Source: Rhizobiales bacterium GAS188 (GTDB lineage: Bacteria; Pseudomonadota; Alphaproteobacteria; Rhizobiales; Beijerinckiaceae). Taken from it: a DNA stretch of 64,000 nt. Shown piece after piece: positions 1 through 12,112 of this stretch (the first letter of the stretch is position 1; each line of letters begins with the position of its first letter). The position numbers and the translations under genes are program-made. Below the pieces are notes generated by a model. That model made no database searches. It saw only the letters and a list, made by a program, of their open reading frames with translations, and was not told where the DNA came from. The stretch covers positions 7,015,001 through 7,079,000 of the forward strand of contig FNSS01000001.1 in the NCBI GenBank assembly GCA_900104855.1. Direction: 5' to 3'.

Positions 1-116
1 CGGGCACGTCCTTCATCGACCAGGGTTGCGCATGAAGCAGCCGCCAGCGCAGCAAAGACCACGGCCAGCGCGCCGGCCGTCCGCATGCCGTGCTTCGGCG
101 TGATCATGTCCCGCAT
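1..116 (-). CDS. Putative lipoprotein, N-terminal part only (runs off the left edge)
   Basis: Reading the minus strand from an ATG at 116 (or an in-frame ATG at 107) gives a short charged start, a run of Ala/Val/Leu residues and then a lipobox-like LAAASC followed by ATLVDEGRA. This is the layout of a lipoprotein signal peptide, with the Cys as the probable lipidation site. Only about 35-38 codons are inside the window, so the mature protein cannot be identified. A large hairpin separates it from the end of hemB. Function unknown. Confidence 0.5.
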   Translation of the reverse strand, partial: MRDMITPKHGMRTAGALAVVFAALAAASCATLVDEGRA

Positions 117-138
117 TCGGGATTGGGGAATCGGGGGT

Positions 139-177
139 GAGTGCCTCACCTTGCGATGATATCGCAGAGAGGCACTC
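139..177 (-). terminator. Long two-tier hairpin after hemB
   Basis: GAGTGCCTC (139-147) pairs perfectly with GAGGCACTC (169-177). Inside it TGCGAT (152-157) pairs with ATCGCA (161-166) around a GAT triloop. The structure begins 4 bases beyond the hemB stop on the minus strand, so it is a plausible transcript end or 3'-protecting structure. There is no T tract after it, so classical intrinsic termination is not shown. It could equally be a regulatory hairpin in the leader of the lipoprotein gene. Confidence 0.45.
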
Positions 178-180
178 GCA

Positions 181-2584
<2,404 letters not shown>

Positions 2585-2591
2585 GGCCCTG

Positions 2592-3122
2592 TCACGGAGC
2601 GGCGCGACGCGAGGTCTTGGCGGGTCTCGGCGCTTTGCGGAGAGGGAAATCGGCCAGCCATTCGCCCGAGGCGCCGCCGCTCTTCTCGAGGAGCCGCACG
2701 CCCTCGATCACCATGCCGCGATCGGCGGCTTTGACCATATCGTAGACGGTCAGGCAGGCGACCGAGACGGCCGTGAGAGCTTCCATCTCGACACCGGTCT
2801 GGCCGGTCGTCTTGACGCTCGCCGTAACCCGAACGCCCGGCAGGCGATCATCGAGCGCGAGCTCGAGCGTCACGCCGGAAATCGACAGAGGATGGCAGAG
2901 CGGGATGAGCTCATGGGTGCGCTTGGCCGCCATGATGCCGGCGATGCGCGCCACTCCCAGCACATCACCCTTCTTGGCATCGCCCGAACGGATCAGCGCC
3001 AATGTCCCACCCTGCATGCGCACCAGGCCTTCCGCCGTAGCGATGCGGCTGGTCACCGCCTTCTGCGAGACGTCGACCATGCGGGCCGAGCCGTCCTGGC
3101 CGATATGGGTGAGCTTCCTCAT
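2592..3122 (-). CDS. moaC: Cyclic pyranopterin monophosphate synthase MoaC
   Basis: MoaC converts the MoaA product into cyclic pyranopterin monophosphate in molybdenum cofactor synthesis. The 176-residue product contains [11 protein letters not shown] near residue 75, the [13 protein letters not shown] stretch near residue 110 and [10 protein letters not shown] near residue 130, which supply the conserved His, Glu and Lys-Asp residues of the family. The C-terminal 15 residues are Arg/Ala/Pro-rich and probably disordered. Its start codon overlaps the trpC stop by 4 bases (ATGA), so translation of the two is probably coupled. Confidence 0.95.
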   Translation of the reverse strand: MRKLTHIGQDGSARMVDVSQKAVTSRIATAEGLVRMQGGTLALIRSGDAKKGDVLGVARIAGIMAAKRTHELIPLCHPLSISGVTLELALDDRLPGVRVTASVKTTGQTGVEMEALTAVSVACLTVYDMVKAADRGMVIEGVRLLEKSGGASGEWLADFPLRKAPRPAKTSRRAAP

Positions 3123-3931
3123 GCGGCGCTCGTCGCGGCGGCTGGAGCCAGGAGAGCTCGCGTCGCGCCCGCCACATCCTGCTGGCGCATCAAGCTTTCG
3201 CCCACGAGAACGGCCTTGACGCCGCAGCGCCGCAGCCTTCCGAGATCGTCCGGCGTGAAGATGCCGCTTTCGCTCACCAGCAGACGATCGGCTGGGATCC
3301 GCGCGGCGAGGCGTTCCGTCACCTCGAGTGAAGTCGCGAAGCTGCGCAGGTCGCGGTTGTTGATGCCGATCAGGGGCGATGGAAGCGCCAGCGCCCGTTC
3401 GAGCTCGCGCTCGTCATGCACCTCGACGAGCGCCGCCATCCCATGCGCGGAAGCGGCCTCGCAGAGCGCGCGCGCCACGCCGTCATCGACCGCCGCCATG
3501 ATGATCAAGATGCAATCCGCGCCCCAGGCCCGCGCCTCGGCCACCTGATAGGGATCGAACAGGAAATCCTTGCGCAGCACCGGCAGCTCACAAGCTGCGC
3601 GCGCTGCGACGAGAAACTCCGGAGCGCCCTGGAAGGAGGGGGCATCGGTCAGGACCGAGAGGCAGGTCGCGCCGCCCGCCGCATAGGCGCGGGCAAGACC
3701 AGGCGGGTCGAAATCGGCGCGGATCAAGCCTTTGGAGGGGCTCGCCTTCTTGATCTCGGCGACGAGGGCGGTGCGGCCTACCGCGATGGCGGCGCGCAAG
3801 GCACCGACGAAATCGCGTGGCTTCGGCGCATCGCGCGCCTGGACCTCGAGCTCGGCAAGCGGCAGACGCGCCTTGGCGGCGGCGATCTCCTCGCGCTTAT
3901 AGGCCTCGATGCGGCGCAAGATGTCGGTCAT
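3119..3931 (-). CDS. trpC: Indole-3-glycerol phosphate synthase
   Basis: This TIM-barrel enzyme closes the indole ring in tryptophan synthesis, converting CdRP to indole-3-glycerol phosphate. Family motifs are in order: [11 protein letters not shown] near residue 60, [12 protein letters not shown] near residue 115, GINNRDL near residue 185 and SESGIF near residue 215. At 270 residues it has the usual monofunctional length, with no fused TrpF domain. It overlaps trpD by 4 bases upstream and moaC by 4 bases downstream, so the three genes form a tight operon. Confidence 0.96.
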   Translation of the reverse strand: MTDILRRIEAYKREEIAAAKARLPLAELEVQARDAPKPRDFVGALRAAIAVGRTALVAEIKKASPSKGLIRADFDPPGLARAYAAGGATCLSVLTDAPSFQGAPEFLVAARAACELPVLRKDFLFDPYQVAEARAWGADCILIIMAAVDDGVARALCEAASAHGMAALVEVHDERELERALALPSPLIGINNRDLRSFATSLEVTERLAARIPADRLLVSESGIFTPDDLGRLRRCGVKAVLVGESLMRQQDVAGATRALLAPAAATSAA

Positions 3932-4944
3932 GTCGCGTTTGAAGCTGCGATCAGCTTGCGCAGCGTCTCCAGCACCGCCCCGTCATCGAGCGCCTTGGCG
4001 GCAAGGCCCGCGCCTTCGGCGAGGTCCTTGGTCTTGCCGGCGATCAGCAGCCCGGCCGCGGCATTGAGCACGCCGATATCGCGAAAGGCCGTCTTCTCGC
4101 CGGCGAGCACCCGCATCATGGCGCCGGCGTTGACGACGGCTTCGGCACCTTTGAGCGCCTCGAGATCGGCGACAGCGAGCCCTGCCTGCTCGGGCGTGAT
4201 CTCGAATTCACGGATGGCGCCGTCCTCGATAGCCACCACATGGCTCGGCCCGGTCGTCGTGATCTCGTCGAGCCCGTCCGAGCCGCAGACCACCCAAACC
4301 CGCTCGGAGCCGAGGCCCATGAGCGTCTCGGCGACCGGCCGCAGCCAGCTCTTGGCGAAGACGCCGACCAGCTGGCGCTTGACGCTTGCCGGGTTGGCCA
4401 TGGGACCGAGAATATTGAACAGAGTGCGCGTGCCCATTTCGGTGCGCACCGCCGCGACATGGCGCATCGAGGCGTGATGGGCCGGCGCGAACATGAAGGC
4501 GATGCCGGCGGTCTCGAGGCAGCGCTCCACCCCCTCCTTGTCGAGGCCGACCTTGACGCCGAGCGCCGCCAGCACATCGGCGGCGCCCGATTTCGACGAG
4601 GCGGCGCGATTGCCATGCTTGGCGACCGGCACGCCGCAAGCCGCAACGATCAAGGAGGCCAAGGTCGAGATGTTCCAGGTGCCGGCCTGGTCGCCGCCCG
4701 TGCCGACGAGATCGATGGCGCCAGGCGGGGCGTCGATGCGCAGCATGCGGGCCCGCATGGCCTCGACGGCGCCGGTGATCTCCTCAACCGTTTCGCCACG
4801 CACCCGCAATCCCATCAGGAAAGCGCCCGCCTGCGCATGCGTGACCTCGCCCGAGAGCAGGAGATCGAAAGCGCTCTGCGCCTCGAACGCGGACAAGGGC
4901 TGCCCGGTCGCCACCTTGGCGAGGATCGGTTTGAACGCGTCCAT
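3928..4944 (-). CDS. trpD: Anthranilate phosphoribosyltransferase
   Basis: TrpD transfers the phosphoribosyl group of PRPP to anthranilate. The PRPP site is seen as [14 protein letters not shown] near residue 80, followed by [17 protein letters not shown] near residue 107 and [11 protein letters not shown] near residue 165. The start at 4944 (MDAFKPI) is preferred because it matches the family N-terminus. The open frame extends to 4968. It is the first gene of the minus-strand run. The anthranilate synthase genes trpE and trpG are not in this window, and the gene upstream is the divergent ureD. Confidence 0.95.
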   Translation of the reverse strand: MDAFKPILAKVATGQPLSAFEAQSAFDLLLSGEVTHAQAGAFLMGLRVRGETVEEITGAVEAMRARMLRIDAPPGAIDLVGTGGDQAGTWNISTLASLIVAACGVPVAKHGNRAASSKSGAADVLAALGVKVGLDKEGVERCLETAGIAFMFAPAHHASMRHVAAVRTEMGTRTLFNILGPMANPASVKRQLVGVFAKSWLRPVAETLMGLGSERVWVVCGSDGLDEITTTGPSHVVAIEDGAIREFEITPEQAGLAVADLEALKGAEAVVNAGAMMRVLAGEKTAFRDIGVLNAAAGLLIAGKTKDLAEGAGLAAKALDDGAVLETLRKLIAASNAT

Positions 4945-5119
4945 GGCAATCAGCCTCCCACGGCCCAAAGCTCGAATTGGTAGATACTCTCAGAAGGCTC
5001 AAGGCCGCGCCGGGCTCATAGTGGATTTGAGCTCGAGTTCCAAGCCGGGCTCCCGCGAAAGCGCCCCGAAGGCACCTATGATGCCTTGACTTCGCCGATG
5101 GGCACGGGACAGTCGCGCG

Positions 5120-6108
<989 letters not shown>

Positions 6109-6112
<4 letters not shown>

Positions 6113-6411
6113 ATCTGACCCCGCGTGAGAAGGACAAGCTGTTGATCGCCATGGCCGCCAATGTGGCGCGCCGGCGCCTGGAACGCGGCGTCAAGCTCAA
6201 CCATCCAGAGGCGATCGCCCTGATCACCGATTTCGTGGTCGAGGGGGCGCGTGACGGCCGCAGCGTCTCCGAGCTGATGCGCGATGGCGCCAAGGTGGTG
6301 AAGGCGAGCCAGGTGATGGAAGGGGTCGCCGCCATGATCCATGACGTGCAGGTCGAGGCGACCTTTCCGGACGGCACCAAGCTCGTCACCGTGCATGATC
6401 CGATCCGCTGA
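6109..6411 (+). CDS. ureA: Urease subunit gamma
   Basis: This is the 100-residue small structural subunit of the nickel enzyme that splits urea to ammonia and carbamate. The N-terminal [15 protein letters not shown] and the [14 protein letters not shown] motif are diagnostic. The start is a TTG at 6109 overlapping the ureD TGA (TTGA), with GGGAGG placed 6-7 bases upstream. The rare start codon together with overlap suggests output is tuned by coupling to ureD. Confidence 0.96.
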
Positions 6412-6433
6412 GAGGATGCGCGGGAGGCGCCCA

Positions 6434-6451
6434 ATGAGCAACCAGCCATGA
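6434..6451 (+). other. Five-codon leader ORF (MSNQP) overlapping the ureB start
   Basis: GGGAGG at 6423-6428 is well spaced for an ATG at 6434, which opens a five-codon frame ending in TGA at 6449-6451. That TGA overlaps the ureB ATG (6448). The 14 bases from 6434 and the 14 bases from 6448 are near copies, so the start region looks duplicated. Ribosomes finishing the leader would re-initiate at ureB. Confidence 0.45.
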
Positions 6452-6774
6452 CCAACCAACCCCTGATCCCGGGCGAGATCATCGCCGCCGAAGGTGACCT
6501 CGTGCTGAATGAGGGCCGCGAGACGCTGACGCTGTCGGTCGCCAATGGCGGTGATCGGGCGATCCAGGTCGGCTCGCATTACCATTTCTTCGAGACCAAT
6601 CCCGGCCTCAAATTCGATCGGGCCAAGGCCAAGGGATTCCGGCTCGACATCCCGGCCGGCACGGCGGTGCGCTTCGAGCCAGGCCAGACCCGCGAGGTGC
6701 GCCTCGTCGCTATCGCCGGCACCAGGACCGTCTATGGATTCCGCGGCGACGTGATGGGCAAGATTGCCACTTAA
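6448..6774 (+). CDS. ureB: Urease subunit beta
   Basis: This is the second small urease subunit, 108 residues. [18 protein letters not shown] at the start and [14 protein letters not shown] near residue 42 match the family, as does RTVYGFRG near the end. It sits 36 bases after ureA and is preceded by a short leader frame that overlaps its start codon. A 22-codon frame with a strong ribosome binding site follows it, before ureC. Confidence 0.95.
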   Translation: MTNQPLIPGEIIAAEGDLVLNEGRETLTLSVANGGDRAIQVGSHYHFFETNPGLKFDRAKAKGFRLDIPAGTAVRFEPGQTREVRLVAIAGTRTVYGFRGDVMGKIAT

Positions 6775-6781
6775 GGAGACG

Positions 6782-6850
6782 ATGATGTCGATCGATGCAA
6801 CGACCCTGATTGCGTTCGCGGTCACGAATTTGACGCTCGCCAAACGCTGA
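6782..6850 (+). CDS. 22-residue small ORF between ureB and ureC, possible LysE-type gene remnant
   Basis: AAGGAG at 6774-6779 precedes ATG at 6782, giving MMSIDATTLIAFAVTNLTLA plus KR and a TGA at 6848. The product is a single hydrophobic helix. The wording IDATTLIAFAVTNLTLA resembles the first membrane segment of LysE/RhtB-type exporters, after which the frame stops. It may be a truncated exporter gene or a small membrane peptide kept for coupling to ureC, whose start is 15 bases downstream. The homology is an impression from reading only. Confidence 0.4.
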   Translation: MMSIDATTLIAFAVTNLTLAKR

Positions 6851-6865
6851 CAGGGATCACCCGCC

Positions 6866-8581
6866 ATGCCCGTGCGTTTCTCGCGCGCCTCCTATGCCGA
6901 CATGTTCGGACCGACGGTCGGCGACAAGGTCCGCCTCGCCGATACCGAGCTGATGATCGAGGTCGAGAAGGATTTCACTACCTATGGCGAAGAGGTGAAA
7001 TTCGGTGGCGGCAAGGTCATCCGCGACGGCATGGGCCAGTCGCAGATGACGCGAGCCGAGGGCGCGGTCGACACCGTGATCACCAACGCCCTGATCCTCG
7101 ATCATTGGGGGATCGTGAAGGCCGATATCGGGCTCAGGGGCGGGCGCATCGCTGCGATCGGCAAGGCCGGCAATCCGGACATCCAGCCCGGTGTCGACAT
7201 CATCATCGGGCCCGGCACCGAGGTGATCGCCGGCGAAGGCAAGATCGTCACGGCGGGCGGCTTCGACACCCATATCCACTTCATCTGCCCGCAGCAGATC
7301 GAGGAGGCGCTGATGTCTGGCATCACCGCCATGCTGGGCGGCGGCACGGGACCTGCGACCGGCACCAATGCCACGACCTGCACGCCCGGCCCCTGGCATA
7401 TCGAGATGATGATGCGGGCGGCCGACGCCTTTCCGATGAATCTCGGCTTCGCCGGCAAGGGCAATGCCTCCTTGCCCAAGGGCCTCGTCGAGCAGGTCGA
7501 GGCCGGCGCCTGCTCGCTCAAGCTGCATGAGGATTGGGGCACGACGCCCGCCGCCATCGATTGCTGCCTCTCGGTCGCCGACGATTATGACGTGCAGGTG
7601 ATGATCCATACCGACACGCTCAATGAAAGCGGCTTCGTCGAGGACACGATCCGCGCCTTCAAGGGACGCACCATCCACGCCTTCCATACGGAAGGGGCAG
7701 GGGGCGGGCATGCACCCGACATCATCAAGGTCGCGGGATTGCCGAATGTCCTGCCGTCCTCGACCAATCCGACCCGTCCCTTCACGGTGAACACACTCGA
7801 CGAGCATCTCGACATGCTGATGGTGTGCCACCATCTCGACGGCTCGATCCCGGAGGATCTTGCCTTTGCCGAGAGCCGCATCCGCAAGGAGACGATCGCG
7901 GCCGAGGACATCCTCCACGATCTCGGCGCTCTCGCCATGATGTCGTCCGACAGCCAGGCCATGGGGCGGGTCGGCGAGGTCATCATCCGCACCTGGCAGA
8001 CCGCCCATAAGATGAAATTGCAGCGCGGGCCGCTGCCGCAGGATCGGGGGCGCGACAACGACAATTTCCGGGCCAAGCGCTATGTCGCCAAATACACCAT
8101 CAACCCGGCCATCGCGCATGGCGTGTCGAAGGAGATCGGCTCGGTCGAAAAGGGCAAGCTCGCCGATCTCGTCCTGTGGTCGCCCGCCTTCTTCGGGGTG
8201 AAGCCCGATCTCGTGATCAAGGGCGGCATGATCGTCGCGGCCGCCATGGGCGACCCCAACGCCTCGATCCCGACCCCGCAGCCCGTGCATTACCGGCAGA
8301 TGTTCGGCGCCTTCGCCTCGGCCCGCACCGGCACCTCGCTGACCTTCACCTCGAAAGCTGCGGTCGAAAAAGGGCTCGGCGCCAAATGGGGCCTCGCCAA
8401 GCAGCTCATCGCCGTGGAGAATGTGCGCTCGGGGATCGGCAAGCGCTCGATGATTCACAATGACGCGACGCCCGATATCAGCGTGAACCCGGAGACCTAT
8501 GAGGTGCGCGCCGACGGCGAGCTGCTGGTGTGCGAGCCGGCAAGGGAATTGCCGATGGCGCAGAGGTATTTCCTGTTCTGA
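6866..8581 (+). CDS. ureC: Urease subunit alpha
   Basis: This is the catalytic 571-residue subunit with the two-nickel site. Visible elements include [12 protein letters not shown] near residue 132 (metal His pair), [12 protein letters not shown] near residue 217 (the carbamylated Lys), [10 protein letters not shown] near residue 246, [15 protein letters not shown] near residue 272 and the flap MVCHHLD near residue 318 with the catalytic His. Length and all key residues are normal, so the enzyme should be active once matured. The usual downstream ureE, ureF and ureG are absent. Confidence 0.97.
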   Translation: MPVRFSRASYADMFGPTVGDKVRLADTELMIEVEKDFTTYGEEVKFGGGKVIRDGMGQSQMTRAEGAVDTVITNALILDHWGIVKADIGLRGGRIAAIGKAGNPDIQPGVDIIIGPGTEVIAGEGKIVTAGGFDTHIHFICPQQIEEALMSGITAMLGGGTGPATGTNATTCTPGPWHIEMMMRAADAFPMNLGFAGKGNASLPKGLVEQVEAGACSLKLHEDWGTTPAAIDCCLSVADDYDVQVMIHTDTLNESGFVEDTIRAFKGRTIHAFHTEGAGGGHAPDIIKVAGLPNVLPSSTNPTRPFTVNTLDEHLDMLMVCHHLDGSIPEDLAFAESRIRKETIAAEDILHDLGALAMMSSDSQAMGRVGEVIIRTWQTAHKMKLQRGPLPQDRGRDNDNFRAKRYVAKYTINPAIAHGVSKEIGSVEKGKLADLVLWSPAFFGVKPDLVIKGGMIVAAAMGDPNASIPTPQPVHYRQMFGAFASARTGTSLTFTSKAAVEKGLGAKWGLAKQLIAVENVRSGIGKRSMIHNDATPDISVNPETYEVRADGELLVCEPARELPMAQRYFLF

Positions 8582-8883
8582 GCTCGGGTAGCGGAAAGTG
8601 GCATCGCGACGCTGTTGATGCGGGCCGGAAGGGTTTGCGCATTAACCTTCTCGTAAGAGTTTAGCTGGTCCTCGCAACGTCTTGATCGCAATAACGTAAT
8701 TTCAACGCATTTGATCTATTCATGCGTTGCGGCCAGCCGGAACCGGAAGGCGAGGGCGCAGGACCGTGACTCGCATGACTCGCGGGTTCGATGTCGATGA
8801 AGTGCGGACGGAGTCGAAACAATGTCGGTTTCTTGTCAGCGAGCTGTCGACAATGCCTCTTCCCCCTCGGCGGCGTTTTGCGT
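8582..8883. other. Intergenic region between ureC and rlpA
   Basis: About 300 bases carry no convincing gene. An ATTAACC element at 8640-8647 and other TTAA-containing stretches are compatible with alphaproteobacterial cell-cycle promoters (CtrA recognises TTAA half-sites), which would suit a septal gene downstream. The spacing does not give a clear full CtrA box. An in-frame upstream extension of rlpA from 8791 exists but lacks a lipoprotein-like start. Confidence 0.3.
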
Positions 8884-10200
8884 ATGAACGGAGCCATGAG
8901 TGGGATCAACCGCGCCGCACCGGCCCGATCGGGCCTGATTGTGTCGAATTCCGTGATTTGGCGTTCGACATCTTGGGCGGTCGTCGGGCGGGCGGTCGTC
9001 GGGATCGGCGTGTCCCTCATGGTTGCCAATTGCGCCTCGCAGCAGACGGCCGGCAATAGTGGGCCCGGCGGCATCGATCCCAAATACGGGGTGAGGGCGA
9101 GCCGGCGCGTCTACGAGGACGGCGAGCCGATCCCGAAGGGCGGCGGCCAGCGTCTCGTGGGACATGCCTATAGCGTCGCCGGCCGCACCTATGTGCCGCA
9201 GGACGTGACGCGTTATTCGGTGGTCGGGCTCGCCTCCTGGTATGGCTCGGCCTTCCATGGACGGCTGACCGCCAATGGCGAGGTGTTCGATCGCTATTCG
9301 ATCAGCGCCGCCCACAAGACCTTGCCTTTGCCGAGCTATGTGCGCGTCACCAATATCCGCAATGGCCGCTCGATCGTGGTGCGCGTCAACGACCGCGGCC
9401 CCTATCACGCCAACCGGGTCATGGACGTCTCGGAGCGGGTGGCCGATGTCCTCGATTTCAGGGGCATGGGCACGACGCAGGTCCAGGTCGACTACCTGCG
9501 GCCGGCGAGCATCAGAGGTTCGGACGATCGCAAGCTGCTCGCCACCTTGCGCACCGACGGCAATGGCGCGGTCCTCGACGGGCCGGGCTCGGTGCCCGTC
9601 ATGGTCGCCAGCGCCGATCTGACGGATGCGCCGCAACCCTCGGGGCCAGGCGCCCCGATCGCGGCGATCGCCTCCGCGATGTCGTCGGCGGTGCCGTCAT
9701 CGCGTCCCGCGCAATCGAGCGTGGTCGCCTACAATGCTCCCGGCTCGTCGTCGAACTCCTTGACCACGATCACCTATTCGAATGGGTCGAGCGTTGCGTC
9801 CTCGAAGAGGGCAGCAGCGTTTGCTCAGCCGGCCGCCGCACAAGCGTCGGATGACGATCAGCCGACGGAAGCGGTCGCCTCGACGGTCGTCAGCAACAAC
9901 ATGTCGGCACGCACCACCATCGCCTTTGCGCCCCTGCCGCCAGAGCGGCCTTTCGCGCTCGGCGTCACCACGGTCGCCAAGACACCGCGCCCAGGGACTG
10001 TCCAGCCGAGTATTGTTCAGCCCAGCCCTGCCGCCGATGGGGACGAGGACGAGGTCATCGCGCCGCGTCCGCCGGTGCGGCCAAAGCAGCTCGCGACCTT
10101 GTTCGCTCCCGAGCGCTTGGGCGATTCGGAAGCTTTCGTTCCGGGCAATCCCTTCACGGGCTTGAAGCCACAGACCTTCGTGCGCCTGCGCACGCCCTGA
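8884..10200 (+). CDS. rlpA: RlpA-like septal ring lytic transglycosylase / rare lipoprotein A
   Basis: The product has a signal segment ending in a lipobox-like LMVANC near residue 50. A double-psi beta-barrel follows: GLASWYGSAFHGRLTANGE and FDRYSISAAHKTLPLPSYVRV near residues 115-155, then VRVNDRGPYHANRVMDVS. RlpA proteins cleave naked glycan strands at the division septum and bind the outer membrane by their lipid. The last roughly 200 residues are Ser/Ala/Pro-rich and disordered-looking, with no recognisable SPOR repeat. Start at 8884 (MNGAMSG) or 8896 is uncertain. The D,D-carboxypeptidase gene begins 5 bases after its stop. Confidence 0.88.
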   Translation: MNGAMSGINRAAPARSGLIVSNSVIWRSTSWAVVGRAVVGIGVSLMVANCASQQTAGNSGPGGIDPKYGVRASRRVYEDGEPIPKGGGQRLVGHAYSVAGRTYVPQDVTRYSVVGLASWYGSAFHGRLTANGEVFDRYSISAAHKTLPLPSYVRVTNIRNGRSIVVRVNDRGPYHANRVMDVSERVADVLDFRGMGTTQVQVDYLRPASIRGSDDRKLLATLRTDGNGAVLDGPGSVPVMVASADLTDAPQPSGPGAPIAAIASAMSSAVPSSRPAQSSVVAYNAPGSSSNSLTTITYSNGSSVASSKRAAAFAQPAAAQASDDDQPTEAVASTVVSNNMSARTTIAFAPLPPERPFALGVTTVAKTPRPGTVQPSIVQPSPAADGDEDEVIAPRPPVRPKQLATLFAPERLGDSEAFVPGNPFTGLKPQTFVRLRTP

Positions 10201-10205
10201 TCCGG

Positions 10206-11387
10206 ATGCGTCCAGCCTGGCCAAAGACGCTCTTCGCGGGGCTGCTGGCCGCGCTCTTCCTCGCCTGCGCACCCGCATACGCGGCCGACACCATCCAGAT
10301 CGCGGCGCAGCAGGCCCTGTTGATGGATGCCGCGAGCGGCACGATCCTGTTCGAGAAGAACGCCCGCACCCCGATGGTGCCGGCGAGCCTCGCCAAGCTG
10401 ATGACGGCCGAAATGGTGTTCGATCAAATCAAGCAGGGCAAGCTGACGCTCGACCAGGATTTCGTGATTTCGGAGAATGCCTGGCGCAAGGGTGGGGCGC
10501 CTTCGGGCGGCTCGACGATGTTTGCCGCCATCCACAGCCATGTGTCGATCGCCGACCTGATCTCGGGTCTCATCGTCCTGTCCGGCAATGATGCGGCGAT
10601 CGCGCTCGCCGAGGGGATCGCCGGCGGCGAGTTCGCCCTTGGCGAGATGATGACACGCCACGCGAAGGAGATCGGCTTGACCGCCTCGACCTTCCGCAAT
10701 GCGACCGGCGCCGACGATCCCGATCAACGCAGCACGGCGCTCGATCTCGCGCTCCTCGCCCGGCATGTGATCTTGACCTATCCGGAGCTTTACAAATATT
10801 TCGGCCAGAAGGAGTTCACCTGGAACAAGATCCGCCAGTTGAACCGCAACCCGCTGTTGACGATGGATATCGGCGCCGACGGCCTCAATACCGGCAGGAT
10901 CGACGAACCGGGAATCGGGCTCGTCGGCTCGGCGGTGCAGGGCGGCCAGCGCCTGATCGTGGTCATCAATGGCGCCGCGACCCCCAAGGACAGGGCGGCC
11001 GAGGGGCGAAAGCTGCTCGAATACGGCTTCCGCGCTTTCGAGGGACAGGATCTCTTCCCCGAGGGCGCGGTCATCACCCAGGCGAGCGTCTATGGCGGGG
11101 CGAAATCCACGGTCGATTTGCGCGCCGACGGGCCGGTCCGCGTGGTGACGCAGCGCGGCGGCCGCGAGCGGCTGAGCGCCAAGCTCCTCTATCAGGGGCC
11201 TTTGATGCCGCCCGTGGCAGCCGGCATGAAGGTCGGGGTGCTGCGCGTCTATGAGGGGGAGGCGTCGATCCTGGAGGTGCCGCTCTTCGCCGCGGAATCG
11301 GTCGGGCAGGGAGATCTCGCCCGGCAGGCCCAGGACGCGCTGCTCGAAGCGGGCTCCGGCGCCATCCGCCGCCTGCTGAAGCGGTGA
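10206..11387 (+). CDS. D-alanyl-D-alanine carboxypeptidase (PBP5/6 type) with an NTG in place of KTG
   Basis: This is a periplasmic serine peptidase that trims the terminal D-Ala of peptidoglycan stem peptides. It has a signal peptide ending AYA-AD near residue 27, the SLAK nucleophile motif near residue 62 and SGN near residue 124. The third motif, normally KTG, reads LNTGRI near residue 225 (codons AAT ACC GGC). A family-typical C-terminal domain ends in a helix rich in Ala, Gly and Arg that may bind membrane. Replacement of the motif Lys could change activity or substrate. It belongs to the rlpA-tmk-holB-metG block. Confidence 0.92.
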   Translation: MRPAWPKTLFAGLLAALFLACAPAYAADTIQIAAQQALLMDAASGTILFEKNARTPMVPASLAKLMTAEMVFDQIKQGKLTLDQDFVISENAWRKGGAPSGGSTMFAAIHSHVSIADLISGLIVLSGNDAAIALAEGIAGGEFALGEMMTRHAKEIGLTASTFRNATGADDPDQRSTALDLALLARHVILTYPELYKYFGQKEFTWNKIRQLNRNPLLTMDIGADGLNTGRIDEPGIGLVGSAVQGGQRLIVVINGAATPKDRAAEGRKLLEYGFRAFEGQDLFPEGAVITQASVYGGAKSTVDLRADGPVRVVTQRGGRERLSAKLLYQGPLMPPVAAGMKVGVLRVYEGEASILEVPLFAAESVGQGDLARQAQDALLEAGSGAIRRLLKR

Positions 11388-11394
11388 TGCCGTC

Positions 11395-12099
11395 ATGTCC
11401 GCCCGCCCGGGATCTGCTCTCTCAGGATCGTTCATCACCTTCGAAGGCTGCGACGGATCTGGAAAGTCGACGCAGGTCGCCAGGCTCGCCGCTCACCTGC
11501 GCGACGCCGGGCGCGATGTCGTCGAGACACGCGAGCCCGGCGGCTCGCCGCGCGCCGAAGCCATTCGCGCGCTCCTCCTGTCCGGCAAGGCCTCGCGCTT
11601 TGGCGCCTTCGCCGAGACCATGTTGTTCAACGCGGCGCGCGCCGATCATCTGCGCACTGCCATCCGCCCGGCACTGGAGCGTGGCGCCATCGTCATCTGC
11701 GACCGCTTCGCCGATTCGACGCGCGCCTATCAGGGCGTGCTCGGCGAGGTGAGCGCCGAGCTGGTGCTCGCCGCCGAGGATGCGGTGGTGGGCGAAACCA
11801 GGCCTGAGCTCACGATCATCCTCGATCTGCCGGCCGAGCTGACGCTCAAGCGCCTGGCGGAGCGCGGCGGGCCCGGAACGCCCGACAAGTTCGAGGCTGA
11901 CGCGCTTGCCCATCATGCGCGCTTGCGCCAAGCCTATCTCGACATCGCGGCGCAAGCGCCCGAACGCTGCGTCGTCGTCAGCGCCAGGCGCTCGATCGAC
12001 CAGGTTGCCGAACGCATCGCGCGCCTTGTCGATGCGCGTCTCGATCGCAACAAGCCGAAGCCGCCGGCGAGGCGCTCCAAAGCCCTGATGCGCGGATGA
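11395..12099 (+). CDS. tmk: Thymidylate kinase
   Basis: This enzyme phosphorylates dTMP to dTDP for DNA synthesis. The P-loop FEGCDGSGKST sits near residues 16-26, the DRF-type motif appears as CDRFADSTRAYQG near residue 102, and a REPGGSPRAE segment near residue 47 contacts the substrate. The 234-residue length is slightly above average because of a basic C-terminal tail (KPKPPARRSKALMRG). It starts 7 bases after the carboxypeptidase stop and precedes holB by 13 bases. The tmk-holB pairing is a widely conserved order. Confidence 0.95.
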   Translation: MSARPGSALSGSFITFEGCDGSGKSTQVARLAAHLRDAGRDVVETREPGGSPRAEAIRALLLSGKASRFGAFAETMLFNAARADHLRTAIRPALERGAIVICDRFADSTRAYQGVLGEVSAELVLAAEDAVVGETRPELTIILDLPAELTLKRLAERGGPGTPDKFEADALAHHARLRQAYLDIAAQAPERCVVVSARRSIDQVAERIARLVDARLDRNKPKPPARRSKALMRG

Positions 12100-12112
12100 T
12101 GGAAAGTCGTCG

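Noticed and set aside
6857..8458. 533-codon open frame on the minus strand opposite ureC
   Set aside because: It is the antisense shadow of a complete, motif-rich ureC. It is Asp/Arg/Gly/His-rich without family-like content.
8791..8883. Upstream extension of rlpA
   Set aside because: It would place the lipobox-like cysteine more than 80 residues from the start, too far for a signal peptide.
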